64,000 nt of DNA from Mesobacillus campisalis (GCF_000986785.1 NZ_LAYY01000001.1:310001-374000); one strand, 5' to 3'; positions 16,522 to 25,828 are shown, counted from the stretch's first letter. Notes: generated by a model not told the origin, from the letters alone. Translations and numbers: made by a program.

Positions 16522-17928
16522 TCATCCTGATGCATCTATATGAGCCATCTCCGTCTTAACCAATTTTTCACATGAGAGCAACTGCCCAATCGGATCCCCC
16601 AAAATCCCTTCTTGCAAATCAAAAACCAAATGTCCCCGTACAAATGTTTTTGTCACTCGGCAATTGATTATTCGGCCAATATATGGGCTATGCTTATGGC
16701 GATAGTATAAATGTTCTGCAGATACAACATAAGACTGTTTCTGGTCAATTAAGATGATATCGGCATCCTTGGAGACAGCGATTTCTCCTTTTGTCTTTAG
16801 ATTGAATCTCTCTGCCGGGTTTGTTGCAATCATACGAACAAACTCAGTCACCGGGACATTGCGCTTTTTAACCGCCTCGTCAAACATGAGATCGACGTTA
16901 TTTTGGCAGCCGGTGATCCCTCCCCAAACTTCAAACATATTATTCGTTTCGCTATCCTTCATTTCCGGTGGACACGGAGAATGATCGGATGTTAACATAT
17001 CAATCTTTCCTTGCTTTAGTACATCCCATAGCCTTTCCTGTTCAGCTTCATTTCGCAAAGGAGGAGCACATTTAGCAATGGGTCCTATCTCTTCAAACTC
17101 GTTCACTGTCATGGTTAGGTAATGCGGGCATGTCTCAAGGGTAACATCTTGTCCCTCTTGGCGAGCCTTAATAATTTCTTCAACTGCTTCTGCGCTGCTA
17201 ATGTGGACGAAATGCACTTTGCATCCTGTTTCTTTTGCAAAAAAGAGCGAGCGCTTGACTGCTTCCACTTCTGCGATGATTGGGCGGGATTCAACATAAT
17301 CCCTTGCGGTTAGCTTTCCTTCCTTGACTTTCTTTTCAGCCAAACGATCCGTGATGACCGAATTTTCAGCATGGATTAGTAGTATATGGCCTAATTCAGC
17401 CAATTTTTCCATTCCCGCATAGAGGGTGTAATCATCCACATTACTAAAATCATTAGGTATGTCACTTCCGCAAGTAGATAAAAAGCATTTATAGGCAACT
17501 ACCCCACCTTCTGACAGTTCTTGTAGTTGCTCCAGGTTTCCGTTAATTAATCCACCAAATAAAGCGTAATCAACATAATTTTTGCCTTCTGCCGCTTTTA
17601 TTTTTAACTCTAATGCTTTCTTAGTCGTTGTGGCTGGCAGTGCATTTAACGGCATGTCTATATACATCGTTATACCACCTGCAGCCAAGGCTTTTGACCC
17701 CGTGATAAAACCTTCCCACTCCGTTCGTCCCGGCTCACAAATATGAACATGCGAATCAATCATCCCAGGCATAACATATTGACCTTCAGCCTCTAATACT
17801 TGTTTGCTATCTGCTTCAATGGTTTCCCCAATGGCGGAAATTTTACCGTTGCTTATCGCAATATCTGCTTTTCTGACCACATCGCGAAAAACAACTTCTC
17901 CACCTTTGATAATAAGATCATACTTCAA
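16522..17928 (-). CDS. allB: Allantoinase
   Basis: 468-aa cyclic amidohydrolase opening the hydantoin ring of allantoin to allantoate. The start is TTG 17928, 6 nt after AGGAGGTG. The binuclear-metal motifs of the family are present: HVH in MIDSHVHICEPG, the carbamylated Lys in VVAYKCFLSTCG, His in LLIHAEN, His in HFVHISSAEAVEE, and Asp in TSDHSPCPPEMK. ISSAEAVEEI, ETCPHYLT and the MPLNALPATT segment are the allantoinase rather than dihydropyrimidinase type. It is the last gene of a minus-strand cluster with a GntR regulator and an allantoate amidohydrolase-like enzyme. A stem-loop at 18055-18089 separates it from the upstream gene. Confidence 0.9.
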   Translation of the reverse strand: MKYDLIIKGGEVVFRDVVRKADIAISNGKISAIGETIEADSKQVLEAEGQYVMPGMIDSHVHICEPGRTEWEGFITGSKALAAGGITMYIDMPLNALPATTTKKALELKIKAAEGKNYVDYALFGGLINGNLEQLQELSEGGVVAYKCFLSTCGSDIPNDFSNVDDYTLYAGMEKLAELGHILLIHAENSVITDRLAEKKVKEGKLTARDYVESRPIIAEVEAVKRSLFFAKETGCKVHFVHISSAEAVEEIIKARQEGQDVTLETCPHYLTMTVNEFEEIGPIAKCAPPLRNEAEQERLWDVLKQGKIDMLTSDHSPCPPEMKDSETNNMFEVWGGITGCQNNVDLMFDEAVKKRNVPVTEFVRMIATNPAERFNLKTKGEIAVSKDADIILIDQKQSYVVSAEHLYYRHKHSPYIGRIINCRVTKTFVRGHLVFDLQEGILGDPIGQLLSCEKLVKTEMAHIDASG

Positions 17929-18054
17929 AACGACACCTCCTCTATTAAATTCATTTTGTAATGATTTAAAGGGAAATACGGTCGGTCGGTTACTTAGCCA
18001 ACATGTTAAAAACGATTGGCATGACTTTTCATACTAATAAAGAAACCCCAACGA

Positions 18055-18089
18055 ATATGAACCCAGTAAATGGTACACTGGGTTCATAT
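18055..18089. terminator. 13-bp stem-loop within the allantoin cluster
   Basis: ATATGAACCCAGT and its exact reverse complement flank a 9-nt loop, 4 bp past the stop of the binding-protein-like gene and 127 bp before allB. On the minus strand a T-rich stretch follows only after a gap, so it may act as partial termination or mRNA protection. Confidence 0.65.
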
Positions 18090-18093
18090 TCTA

Positions 18094-19017
18094 TCAATCT
18101 CTCTTGGATATAATATGGGAAGCATAATCAAATGGCCTGGAATCAACAATTTCATGATAGTTCAATGGTCGGTGGAGTAATCCTGCATTTGTAATGATTC
18201 CCTGCCAACGGGACAGTTCATTTTCCTTTATTCGAACATTTTCATCCCACATTCCATATTTCCTGAAAGAGTTAATAAGCCCGATAATTATATTCTTTTC
18301 AATATTGGGCCAGTATTTTTCAACCACATCTTGAGCCACAGCAGCATCATGCTCACGAATCCAAGTAGTGGCACGCTGTAATGCCGCTGTAAATCGGCCT
18401 GGCAAATGGTCTTCATGTTCAAGGACACTAGCTGGGGAGTAATAGACACTCCATGGAACAGCTCCTCCATATTCTGCTAGGCTTCCAGCTAAATGTCCCT
18501 TCCCTTCCATGACTAACGTTGAGGCAGTAAGTGGATCAACGACAATCATATCACCCCATCCACCTGCGAAACATTCGGCTATCATAGGAGTAGCAAAATC
18601 ATGGACAAAGCGGCTCTTTGATAAATCAAAACCAGCTTCCTTAAGACAACCTTCTAAAAAGAGGAATGGACTCGCACCATTACCACCTGAAACGATAACA
18701 ATCTTATCCTCCAGAATACTCCAGCTGAATTTTTCTATTGGAGTACGAGAAACCAATACCATGGGGCAGCGGGCTGAAACTTGAGCAAATGCGTAATAAT
18801 CCTTTACATGATGTTTATATATTGAGGGTACCCAGATTCCACCTAGTGCAGCTTGAGCTACCCCAGAGTCAATATCCTTCAGTACCCTTGGCCAGGGCTG
18901 AGGAACTTCCGCAGTAACATCCAGGTCAACATCAGCGTAATATCCTAATTCTCTTGCCAAGTATTCTGGAAAATAGTTAATAGAATGGCCTGTGGCTGAA
19001 ATATGAAATCGATCCAT
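18094..19017 (-). CDS. Leaderless substrate-binding-protein-like (NMT1/THI5 fold)
   Basis: 307-aa protein starting at ATG 19017 behind AGGAGGATT. It resembles the periplasmic-binding fold of the ABC NMT1/THI5/SsuA group: opening FHISATGHSINYFPEYLARE, the hinge segment IVIVSGGNGASPFLF, and ECFAGGWGDMIVVDPLTAS. It has no signal peptide, lipobox or membrane helix, and no ABC permease or ATPase is nearby. It therefore probably acts in the cytosol, either binding a ureide or as an enzyme that has reused the fold, as THI5 does. It sits inside the allantoin operon between an ESS transporter and allantoinase. Function unknown. Confidence 0.65.
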   Translation of the reverse strand: MDRFHISATGHSINYFPEYLARELGYYADVDLDVTAEVPQPWPRVLKDIDSGVAQAALGGIWVPSIYKHHVKDYYAFAQVSARCPMVLVSRTPIEKFSWSILEDKIVIVSGGNGASPFLFLEGCLKEAGFDLSKSRFVHDFATPMIAECFAGGWGDMIVVDPLTASTLVMEGKGHLAGSLAEYGGAVPWSVYYSPASVLEHEDHLPGRFTAALQRATTWIREHDAAVAQDVVEKYWPNIEKNIIIGLINSFRKYGMWDENVRIKENELSRWQGIITNAGLLHRPLNYHEIVDSRPFDYASHIISKRD

Positions 19018-19113
19018 ATATAAATCCTCCTATTAGAAAACATTAAATATTTATGTTAGCTAATTATGATAATAAAACTTTTACTGAACCACTTCTGCCA
19101 TGCTAGCTTCGAT

Positions 19114-20457
19114 TTATAGGCCTGTTTTAAGGTTTGGGCCTCCATTATTCTTGCCCCTTATAAAGACAAGATAGGCAAGAACGGCAGCCGTCAAAACAAA
19201 TGCCATACCAATACCGACGGTTCCCCAGAAGCTAACGAATATAAAGGCTGGGAGAATAGGAGTCAATAAGTTGTTCCACCAAAACAGGGCGTTATACACA
19301 CCATGGCAATCAGGTACTACTGACTCAGATTTAGGATCGATCGCCCTTACAAGGGCAAATCCATTGGGCGTACTTCCTGTGCAAGTACCAATAACCATTA
19401 CACATTTTTCAAACCACTGCTCCGTTTGGGTCTTTCTAAAGAACCAAATACAGAAAAAGATCGTAAGGACACTCATAATGACAATATAGATAATAATTGG
19501 AATCCCATACTTGGAAATAATGTCTAAAGGCAGGGTGGCAATGGCAGTAAGAATCAGCATATCAAGGGCAAACCCGCAAATTTGGTTGAATATCTTTCTA
19601 TCAAAATAAGAATCTTTCTTAAAACGAGTTATGATTGGCCAAATAATTAACCCCCCAATCATTCCGTAAAGCATGGGGTTCATCACTTTTAAAACAGGTG
19701 CCCAAATGACCAATACTCTAAATATCCCATCACCAAGCGCGTAAGCCACTGCAATTAGAGCTAAATGAAGAGCTAATGGATTAATACTAATAGAAGTAGT
19801 GGTTACCTCACCAATGGACTCTCTTTTTTCTACTGGCATCGGGCCTTTATAGAACCATTCAGGTTGTTTTTGCGGCTCTTTAACAAAAGTAGCCCAACCT
19901 TTTCTTACTCCATAGTTGACTACAACCATTCCTGCCGTCATGGAAACGATTACACCAGCTGTAGCCAAAACCATACCAATCGCTATTGTCCCGTGGCTGC
20001 CTAAGTCCTCCAAAACTGTTCCAGCGGCAGCAACATTACCATGGCTGCCGAAATAAGCAAATACACCTAATATCCCCCAACCGTACGGCATTCCTGTCCA
20101 AATACTTGCTAGTAATTCTGCTAACAGAATTCCCACTACCATCTGTGCGCCGTAAAGGAACACATTGGCAAATGTATAGTCAAGGTAGGATTTTACCCTA
20201 TTGATTGTTACTACGACACCCAGGACTACAGTGGCCATAATAATTCGCATCAGGATGCTTGCATATTCTCCAAACGTGGCAGGGATTTCAACGAACCCTA
20301 AAACCTGCTGCCCCATAATCAAAGCAAGCGCCCCACCAATAATACAAGAAGGTATAAAAAATCTCTGAAGAGGCTTAACAAATTCACGAATGACAAATCC
20401 CGCAGCCAAGAATAAGCCAAATATTATAAGATCGCTATAAACATTAGCTAATGTCAT
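19114..20457 (-). CDS. ESS (GltS-like) sodium symporter
   Basis: 447-aa polytopic membrane protein of the glutamate:Na+ symporter superfamily. ATG 20457 is chosen because AAGGTGG is 8 nt upstream; the frame reaches a GTG at 20469. About ten to twelve hydrophobic segments are visible, with the two glycine-rich re-entrant regions FIPSCIIGGALALIMG and GTCTGSTPNGFALVRA typical of GltS. It lies in the allantoin/ureide operon, so the substrate may be a carboxylated ureide such as allantoate or ureidoglycolate rather than glutamate (inference). Confidence 0.8.
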   Translation of the reverse strand: MTLANVYSDLIIFGLFLAAGFVIREFVKPLQRFFIPSCIIGGALALIMGQQVLGFVEIPATFGEYASILMRIIMATVVLGVVVTINRVKSYLDYTFANVFLYGAQMVVGILLAELLASIWTGMPYGWGILGVFAYFGSHGNVAAAGTVLEDLGSHGTIAIGMVLATAGVIVSMTAGMVVVNYGVRKGWATFVKEPQKQPEWFYKGPMPVEKRESIGEVTTTSISINPLALHLALIAVAYALGDGIFRVLVIWAPVLKVMNPMLYGMIGGLIIWPIITRFKKDSYFDRKIFNQICGFALDMLILTAIATLPLDIISKYGIPIIIYIVIMSVLTIFFCIWFFRKTQTEQWFEKCVMVIGTCTGSTPNGFALVRAIDPKSESVVPDCHGVYNALFWWNNLLTPILPAFIFVSFWGTVGIGMAFVLTAAVLAYLVFIRGKNNGGPNLKTGL

Positions 20458-20522
20458 TTTAAAAACCACCTTTGTATATTGGATTTAATTCCCGTTTGGA
20501 TTGAAATATTCCAATTTAACAG

Positions 20523-21782
20523 TTACTTTCGAAGCAAATCATAGAGAGTAAGTGCAACGATTTTCGTTGCTTTCAGTAAGTCTTCAATCCTTACATGCTC
20601 ATCAGCCCGGTGGCCATTGGCTTCCAGTAAATTGCGGGGACCAGCACCGAAAAGAACGACAGGAATGCCAGATTCGGCAAAATGTCTCGCATCCGTATAG
20701 AGAGGAACCCCGTGAATTTCAGGTTCGTCTTTCATTAGCTCCTTCCAGTTAGCGGAGAGTTTCTGAATAAGCGGTGAACCCTCGGGCGCAGGTTTAAAAC
20801 TTTTCACCAAAAGAATCCGTTTAAACTCCACCTTGATTCCTTCGTAATCTTTGATCGTTCTTTCTATAAATTGGCAAATTTCCGCTTCCACCTTTTCCCC
20901 GTCTTCTTCCGGAATTAATCGGCGGTCGATGCGAATCATACATTCATCTGGAACAACGTTCGTATTAATACCTCCTGAAATTAAACCAACGACCATACTT
21001 GGTGAATCGATCCCCGGTACATTGGAATGAATGTTATCCAATGAACGTCGGTACTTGTATAGCGTCTGCAACACACCTGTCATGGCTTCAATTGCATCAT
21101 GCCCTGTATAAGGTGCAGCTGCATGGGCAGACTTCCCCTTAAGCTTGATTTCAAGATGAAGACAGCCGTTATGGGAACTCACAATCGAATAGGTGAACCC
21201 AGCTGATATGGCCATATCCGGATGAATATACCCCTTTTCAATCATCCATTTGGGCCCAATATTTCCACCTGTCTCTTCATCGAAGTTAAAGGCCAGCGAA
21301 ACTTTACCGGATAACTGTTCCGCTACTTGGCGCAATGCCATGGCGGCGAAGGTATACGCTGCCATATCCGATTTTGATACTGCGGCCCCTCGCCCGTATA
21401 GTTTTCCATCTACAATCTGTCCACCGTAAGGATCATATGTCCATCCAAGTCCCGGTGCCACCACATCCCCGTGAGCATTCAGTGCAACTTCCGGCCCTTT
21501 TCCATCACCGAAAATTGACGTGGATACGACGTTGGCAACTCTAATCATTCCGTTGGCCTTTACTTCTTCCGAATCTACCTCTAATAACGCTGCATCCTCA
21601 AATTCAAAATCACGCAGGCGCTTTTGAAGGTGATCAGCAATTTCGTAACAGTCTCCCGGAGGATTATCAGATGGAATCGATACAAGTTCCTGCAGGAAAC
21701 TGATGAGCTGTTCTCTGTTGGATTCTATCCATTGCAAGAGGTCTTGTTTGGCCTGTGTCACTTCATTTTTAATTGTTGACAA
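20523..21782 (-). CDS. M20 peptidase/deacylase, ArgE-DapE type
   Basis: 419-aa M20 zinc amidohydrolase. Start TTG 21782 with GGAGGTATA at good spacing. Metal/catalytic landmarks: ALNAHGDVVAPGLGW (His-Asp), LYGRGAAVSKSDMA (bridging Asp), NFDEETGGNIG (Glu-Glu), and a late His in ARHFAESG. The lid domain contains KLKGKSAHAAAPYTGHDAIE. Related enzymes deacylate N-acyl or N-carbamoyl amino acids. It is 18 bp after the allantoate amidohydrolase-like gene in the same operon, so a carbamoyl or ureido compound is the likely substrate, but this is inferred from neighbours only. Confidence 0.82.
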   Translation of the reverse strand: MSTIKNEVTQAKQDLLQWIESNREQLISFLQELVSIPSDNPPGDCYEIADHLQKRLRDFEFEDAALLEVDSEEVKANGMIRVANVVSTSIFGDGKGPEVALNAHGDVVAPGLGWTYDPYGGQIVDGKLYGRGAAVSKSDMAAYTFAAMALRQVAEQLSGKVSLAFNFDEETGGNIGPKWMIEKGYIHPDMAISAGFTYSIVSSHNGCLHLEIKLKGKSAHAAAPYTGHDAIEAMTGVLQTLYKYRRSLDNIHSNVPGIDSPSMVVGLISGGINTNVVPDECMIRIDRRLIPEEDGEKVEAEICQFIERTIKDYEGIKVEFKRILLVKSFKPAPEGSPLIQKLSANWKELMKDEPEIHGVPLYTDARHFAESGIPVVLFGAGPRNLLEANGHRADEHVRIEDLLKATKIVALTLYDLLRK

Positions 21783-21799
21783 ATATATACCTCCATCCT

Positions 21800-23044
21800 C
21801 TATTTATCTGCTTTAGCTATTTTCAATACCACATCTAATAAAACAGCAGCACCCTTTTTCATGTCCTCTATCGCCACAAATTCATCCGGATGATGACTAA
21901 CCCCTCCTCTACACCTAACAAAGATCATCCCTATGTCTGTATTTGCGACCAAGGCCATCGCATCATGGCCAGCGCCACTTACCAGTTGAACCGACTTCAT
22001 TCTATGTCCCTCAAGGGCGGATTCAATGACATCGATCATTGTGCTGGAACAGAAAACGGCGGGGGATTCCATCACCTTTTCAAAGACACAGATTAAACCT
22101 CTGCGCTCACAAATGCGGTTGGACTCTGCCATAATGCGTTGAAGAGCTTCCCTCTTCCTATTGCAATCAATCGATCTGATATCCAATGTACCTTCCACTA
22201 ATCCTGGAATTACATTGCTTGCTCCGGGTTTTACGGACAACTTGCCTACCGTTGCGACTAGCTCATATTCAAGGGCGATTCTTTCAATGGTCTGAATCAT
22301 TTGGGCTGCTCCTACAAGGGCATCTTTTCGCATGGATACCGGTACAGTCCCGGCATGACCCGCCAAACCTTTAATATGAAATAGATATCTTGATTGTCCT
22401 GCAATTCCACTCACCGCTCCACAGGCTTGATTCATTTGTTCTAGCACAGGGCCTTGTTCAATATGCAATTCTAAATAACCTAATAGAGATTGAGGATCTC
22501 GTGCAGCCCTTCTATAAATGGAAGGATCCAGCCCGTAATTTTTCATTGCATTCGCAACTGAAATGCCGTTTTCATCCTTTATTTCCAAGTCTTCATAGCA
22601 TAGATTTCCTGATATAGCCCTGCTCCCAAGCAACGTAGTATGGAACCTTGCCCCCTCTTCATCACAAAATCCAATGACCTCAATCGGATAATATGGTTTA
22701 ATGTTACATTCAAACATTGCCTGGATCACTTCAATACCAGCAATTACACCAAGAATTCCATCGTATTTTCCCGCCTCGACAACCGAATCAAGATGGGAGC
22801 CAATTAGAAGTGCCGGACCTTCGCTCTCTATTCCCTCGTATCTTCCTATCAGGTTTCCCATTTCATCTCTTCGAACGATCATCCCAGCTTCGCGCATCCA
22901 GCGGGAAACTAATTCTTCAGCGGATTCCATTTCCTTTGTATAAGATAAGCGGGTTACACCTGAGCCAGGTAAACTACAGCAGGCTAACTTCTCAATCCGA
23001 TCCGACATCCGCGTTTCGCTTACCTTTTGATAGGGTGTTTGCAT
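21800..23044 (-). CDS. Allantoate amidohydrolase / N-carbamoylase (M20)
   Basis: 414-aa member of the hydantoinase/carbamoylase family of M20 enzymes (AllC, PucF, L-carbamoylase). Zinc ligands are visible in GSHLDSVVEAGKYDG (His, Asp), EVIGFCDEEGARF (Glu) and YLELHIEQGPVLE; the dimerisation lid has GLAGHAGTVPVSMRKDA. SHHPDEFVAIEDM carries the last conserved His. With allantoinase in the same cluster, release of ammonia and CO2 from allantoate is the most likely reaction. The ribosome binding site (GGAGG) is rather far (about 15 nt) from ATG 23044; the in-frame ATG 12 codons on (ETRMSDRIEK) is a possible alternative start. Confidence 0.8.
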   Translation of the reverse strand: MQTPYQKVSETRMSDRIEKLACCSLPGSGVTRLSYTKEMESAEELVSRWMREAGMIVRRDEMGNLIGRYEGIESEGPALLIGSHLDSVVEAGKYDGILGVIAGIEVIQAMFECNIKPYYPIEVIGFCDEEGARFHTTLLGSRAISGNLCYEDLEIKDENGISVANAMKNYGLDPSIYRRAARDPQSLLGYLELHIEQGPVLEQMNQACGAVSGIAGQSRYLFHIKGLAGHAGTVPVSMRKDALVGAAQMIQTIERIALEYELVATVGKLSVKPGASNVIPGLVEGTLDIRSIDCNRKREALQRIMAESNRICERRGLICVFEKVMESPAVFCSSTMIDVIESALEGHRMKSVQLVSGAGHDAMALVANTDIGMIFVRCRGGVSHHPDEFVAIEDMKKGAAVLLDVVLKIAKADK

Positions 23045-23063
23045 GGTTCTGTCCCTAAACCTC

Positions 23064-23705
23064 CTAAATCATGTTTAAATTAAAAATGTTCTTTTGCGAG
23101 TCCTGAATATGTTTGGTAATTAATCTTTTTGCTTTGGCCTCATTTTTCATTTCTATTGCATCTACAAGCTCAAGGTGTTCCTCTTCCATTTCATTCAGGC
23201 TAGACACCTTAGAAGCCAAAAATAAACCACGCTGCAATTTCAGAACAATACTTGTGAGCTGATCAGCCAATTGTTTGTTCCCGCTCATTTCACCAAGATA
23301 GCAGTGAAAATCCGCATTCACTCTCATAAATTCTTTCCTGGCATCATCTGAATCGATATTGAATTTTTTTTGTGCAAGTCTTTTAAAATAATCAAGTTGG
23401 GATTTTGTTATTCTTTGGATCGCCAACTTGGATGAAACCGTTTCCAAAATTATCCGTAATTCAAATAAATCCCTTAGCTCTTGAAAAGAAAGCTGCGAAA
23501 CTAGATATCCTTTATAAGGAATCACCTCTATTAAGCCTTCATGTTTAAGACCATTTAAAGCCTCCCTTACAGGAGTCTTGCTAACCCCGAGTTCGGAAGC
23601 TAATTCCCCTTCGCGAATAAGGGTTCCAGGGGCATATTCAACATAAATAATTTTTTGTTTTATTTTTTGGTACACACTCTCTGCCATCGATAATTGCTTT
23701 TCCAC
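23064..23705 (-). CDS. GntR/FadR-family regulator (FCD domain)
   Basis: 213-aa regulator. The winged HTH is at residues 8-75 (LIREGELASELGVSKTPVREALNGLKHEGLIEV), and the FCD ligand-binding domain follows (FELRIILETVSSKLA, metal-binding type His residues in NADFHCYL, KHIQDSQKN). The GTG start at 23705 has AGGA upstream; an ATG six codons later is possible. It is the first gene of the ureide operon and probably represses it, with a pathway intermediate as inducer (inference). Confidence 0.88.
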   Translation of the reverse strand: MEKQLSMAESVYQKIKQKIIYVEYAPGTLIREGELASELGVSKTPVREALNGLKHEGLIEVIPYKGYLVSQLSFQELRDLFELRIILETVSSKLAIQRITKSQLDYFKRLAQKKFNIDSDDARKEFMRVNADFHCYLGEMSGNKQLADQLTSIVLKLQRGLFLASKVSSLNEMEEEHLELVDAIEMKNEAKAKRLITKHIQDSQKNIFNLNMI

Positions 23706-23838
23706 TGTAATTCCTACACCCCAAATCCTTTTTATAAGATTTTTTACTAGTATGTTAGAAATATATCTCTGGAGTATCCATTTTAGAACAGCGTATTTTT
23801 AAGGAATGTAAGTATATAGACGGTGGCATAAAAAAAGC

Positions 23839-23861
23839 CCCGATTCTAAATTGAATCAGGG
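23839..23861. terminator. Terminator-like hairpin
   Basis: CCCGATTC and GAATCAGGG pair with one mismatch around TAAATT, with an A run before and T-rich sequence after. It lies in the 385-bp gap between the GntR gene and the MFS gene. Confidence 0.5.
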
Positions 23862-23897
23862 TTTGTTAAGCCTACAACTATCCTGGACATAAACAGA

Positions 23898-23930
23898 GGG
23901 AAGCTCAGTTATTTGTTGAGCTTCCCTTTC
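23898..23930. terminator. Terminator hairpin
   Basis: GGGAAGCTCA (23898-23907) and TGAGCTTCCC (23917-23926) make a perfect 10-bp stem followed by TTTC on the plus strand. It lies downstream of the MFS gene's 3' end and may also terminate minus-strand transcripts. Confidence 0.7.
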
Positions 23931-23996
23931 TTTGTCATTGTTTGCTCTTGTCAATCTTGTGCAAAAGGGAAAAATCTTTATGTCTCTTCAATTGGC

Positions 23997-24079
23997 GACG
24001 TCCCCCAGCGGGAAGAACTGGAAGCACACCAGAGAGTTGTTGTTTGTTATTCGACAAATGCCGGGTTGTGACAGGCACC
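23997..24079. repeat. Glycosyltransferase fragment fused to GCCTGTCAC repeat
   Basis: 23997-24028 nearly matches 6772-6803 inside the glycosyltransferase gene (CCCCCAGCGGGAAGAACTGG in both). It passes straight into an element ending GGGTTGTGACAGGCACC, the dispersed palindrome. The internal fragment plus repeat is a rearrangement scar 12 bp beyond the 3' end of the MFS gene. Confidence 0.75.
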
Positions 24080-24090
24080 ATTGCTTTTTA

Positions 24091-25281
24091 TTATCCAGCT
24101 ACAGCTTTGACAGCAGCCCTTTCTTTCTTTCCGTGTAGTAAAAAATAAAGACCAGAAGATGCCAACACCACAACTCCTAGTATCATATAGAGAGCACTAT
24201 AGCTAATTGCTGGAATGAAGAATCCCAGTAGATAAGGGCCAAATCCAAGACCTGCGTCAAGAAAGATGAAGAAAGTCGACGTTGCCAGTCCCATGCGTTC
24301 AGGAGGAGTCATCTTAATGGCGATTGCTTGAGTGCATGACTGCATATTCCCAAAACCAAGTCCAATAAGGCTTCCCGCTAACAACAAAGTAAAGCTGTTG
24401 TGTGCTGAACCTAAAATGAGCATTCCGGATGTAAGGAAAATAAAGGCAGGGTACATAACATAGTTTGCTCCTTTCACATCCATTAACCTTCCTGAGAATG
24501 GTCGTGAAATCAATACGGCGATTGAATAAACAAGAAAAAAGTAACTTGCTGTACGAACCAAGTCAATTTCAATCGCATAAAAGTTAATAAAAGAAAGAAC
24601 ACTAGAGTAACAGAAGGCCGTGATCAGAGTGATCAATGCGATTGGAACGGCCTTTAGCTCAATAAATTGAGTGAGTTTGAATCCTTTCAATTCAATTGTT
24701 TTTGTGGAACCTTTCAATTCTGGCACATAAACAAAGAATGCATTGATCAAACTGAGAATTCCTAAAGTTAGGCAAAGACTAAAAATCATTTGGATGTTTG
24801 AATGCTGGATCATATATAGTCCAATGAATGGTCCAATGGCGGTAGCCAATGTCGCACTCATACTGTAATAACCAATCCCCTCGCCCTTTCTTGTTTTCGG
24901 GATAATTTGCGCCACAATTGTTCCTGTTGCCGTGCTGGCGATTCCCAGTGCGGCCCCATGTAATAAACGGGTAATAATTAGGAAGGCGATACCTAATTGG
25001 AGAAAGTATAAGGATGTTGTGATAATATAAAGAATTAATCCAATAAATAACGTTCTTTTACGGCCAATTGCTTCAATACTTCTCCCAATAAACAGACGAC
25101 CAATTAAGGTCCCCACAATAAAAATTCCAGTAACAAGACCAGCCTGACTTGCAGTCGCAGCATATTCATCAACGGCATAAACACCGATAATGACGATTAA
25201 TAAATAAAAGACTAACGTTAACAAAAAATTGACACTGGATATAATAATAAAATCTTTTGTCCACAGTTTTGTGTTACTCAC
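24091..25281 (-). CDS. MFS transporter
   Basis: 396-aa major facilitator with 12 predicted helices. The loop 2-3 signature is GTLIGRLFIGRSIEAIGRKR and its second-half counterpart is SRPFSGRLMDVKGA. GTG start at 25281 with GAGGGGAG upstream, 13 bp after the MarR gene stop. A MarR-MFS pair normally means an efflux system under direct repression by the regulator; the substrate is unknown. Confidence 0.85.
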   Translation of the reverse strand: MSNTKLWTKDFIIISSVNFLLTLVFYLLIVIIGVYAVDEYAATASQAGLVTGIFIVGTLIGRLFIGRSIEAIGRKRTLFIGLILYIITTSLYFLQLGIAFLIITRLLHGAALGIASTATGTIVAQIIPKTRKGEGIGYYSMSATLATAIGPFIGLYMIQHSNIQMIFSLCLTLGILSLINAFFVYVPELKGSTKTIELKGFKLTQFIELKAVPIALITLITAFCYSSVLSFINFYAIEIDLVRTASYFFLVYSIAVLISRPFSGRLMDVKGANYVMYPAFIFLTSGMLILGSAHNSFTLLLAGSLIGLGFGNMQSCTQAIAIKMTPPERMGLATSTFFIFLDAGLGFGPYLLGFFIPAISYSALYMILGVVVLASSGLYFLLHGKKERAAVKAVAG

Positions 25282-25294
25282 TTTTGCTCCCCTC

Positions 25295-25705
25295 TCATTT
25301 CAAAATATTTTCCTTTATTTTGGGAAGCGTTTGAAACGTAATGGTTTGCTCTTCCTTATCAATCCCTTCCATCACATTATGTTCCAGTTCCGTAATTTTC
25401 TCCCTGCATTTTTGGTAAATCTCTTCCCCTAAATCTGTTAATTGAATGATTTTTTCCCGCCTATCCTTACCGGGAATTTGCTTCACTATTTGCAGATCTT
25501 CCAAACGGTGCACCCTCCTTGTAATAGTTGGCTTTTCAACATTATATTGATTCGAAATATCTACAAGTGTCGATGGTCCATAATTTTTTATATAAAAAAT
25601 AACTTGCCATAAAGAATAAGAAAGCTGATAAGTACTCATTAGTTCATTCAATTTAGTGATAAGTGGCCGATAAAGACTTAAATAACTTCTAAAAAAACCT
25701 TCCAA
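25295..25705 (-). CDS. MarR-family regulator
   Basis: 136-aa winged-helix regulator (TTG 25705 after GGAGGG; the frame reaches 25723 but that start would contain the binding site). The DNA-binding region is STLVDISNQYNVEKPTITRRVHRLEDLQIV and the wing IPGKDRREKIIQLTDLG. It precedes the MFS gene in a two-gene operon. Tandem palindromes at 25729-25759 immediately upstream are its probable operators, giving autorepression. Confidence 0.9.
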   Translation of the reverse strand: MEGFFRSYLSLYRPLITKLNELMSTYQLSYSLWQVIFYIKNYGPSTLVDISNQYNVEKPTITRRVHRLEDLQIVKQIPGKDRREKIIQLTDLGEEIYQKCREKITELEHNVMEGIDKEEQTITFQTLPKIKENILK

Positions 25706-25728
25706 TTCTTTCACTCCCTCCAAAAGTA

Positions 25729-25759
25729 GTTACTAAGGACAACTGTTACCTAAGGTAAC
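25729..25759. promoter_or_regulatory. Tandem candidate MarR operators
   Basis: GTTACCTAAGGTAAC (25745-25759) is a palindrome of 7-bp arms around A. One base away, GTTACTAAGGACAAC (25729-25743) is a related imperfect site. Both lie within 60 bp upstream of the MarR start. Confidence 0.7.
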
Positions 25760-25828
25760 TATAAGTTTTTTTGTAAAGAGTGTCAATCACCTCTGTAGCT
25801 GATTCGGGAAACTTCACACCGCGTCTGA

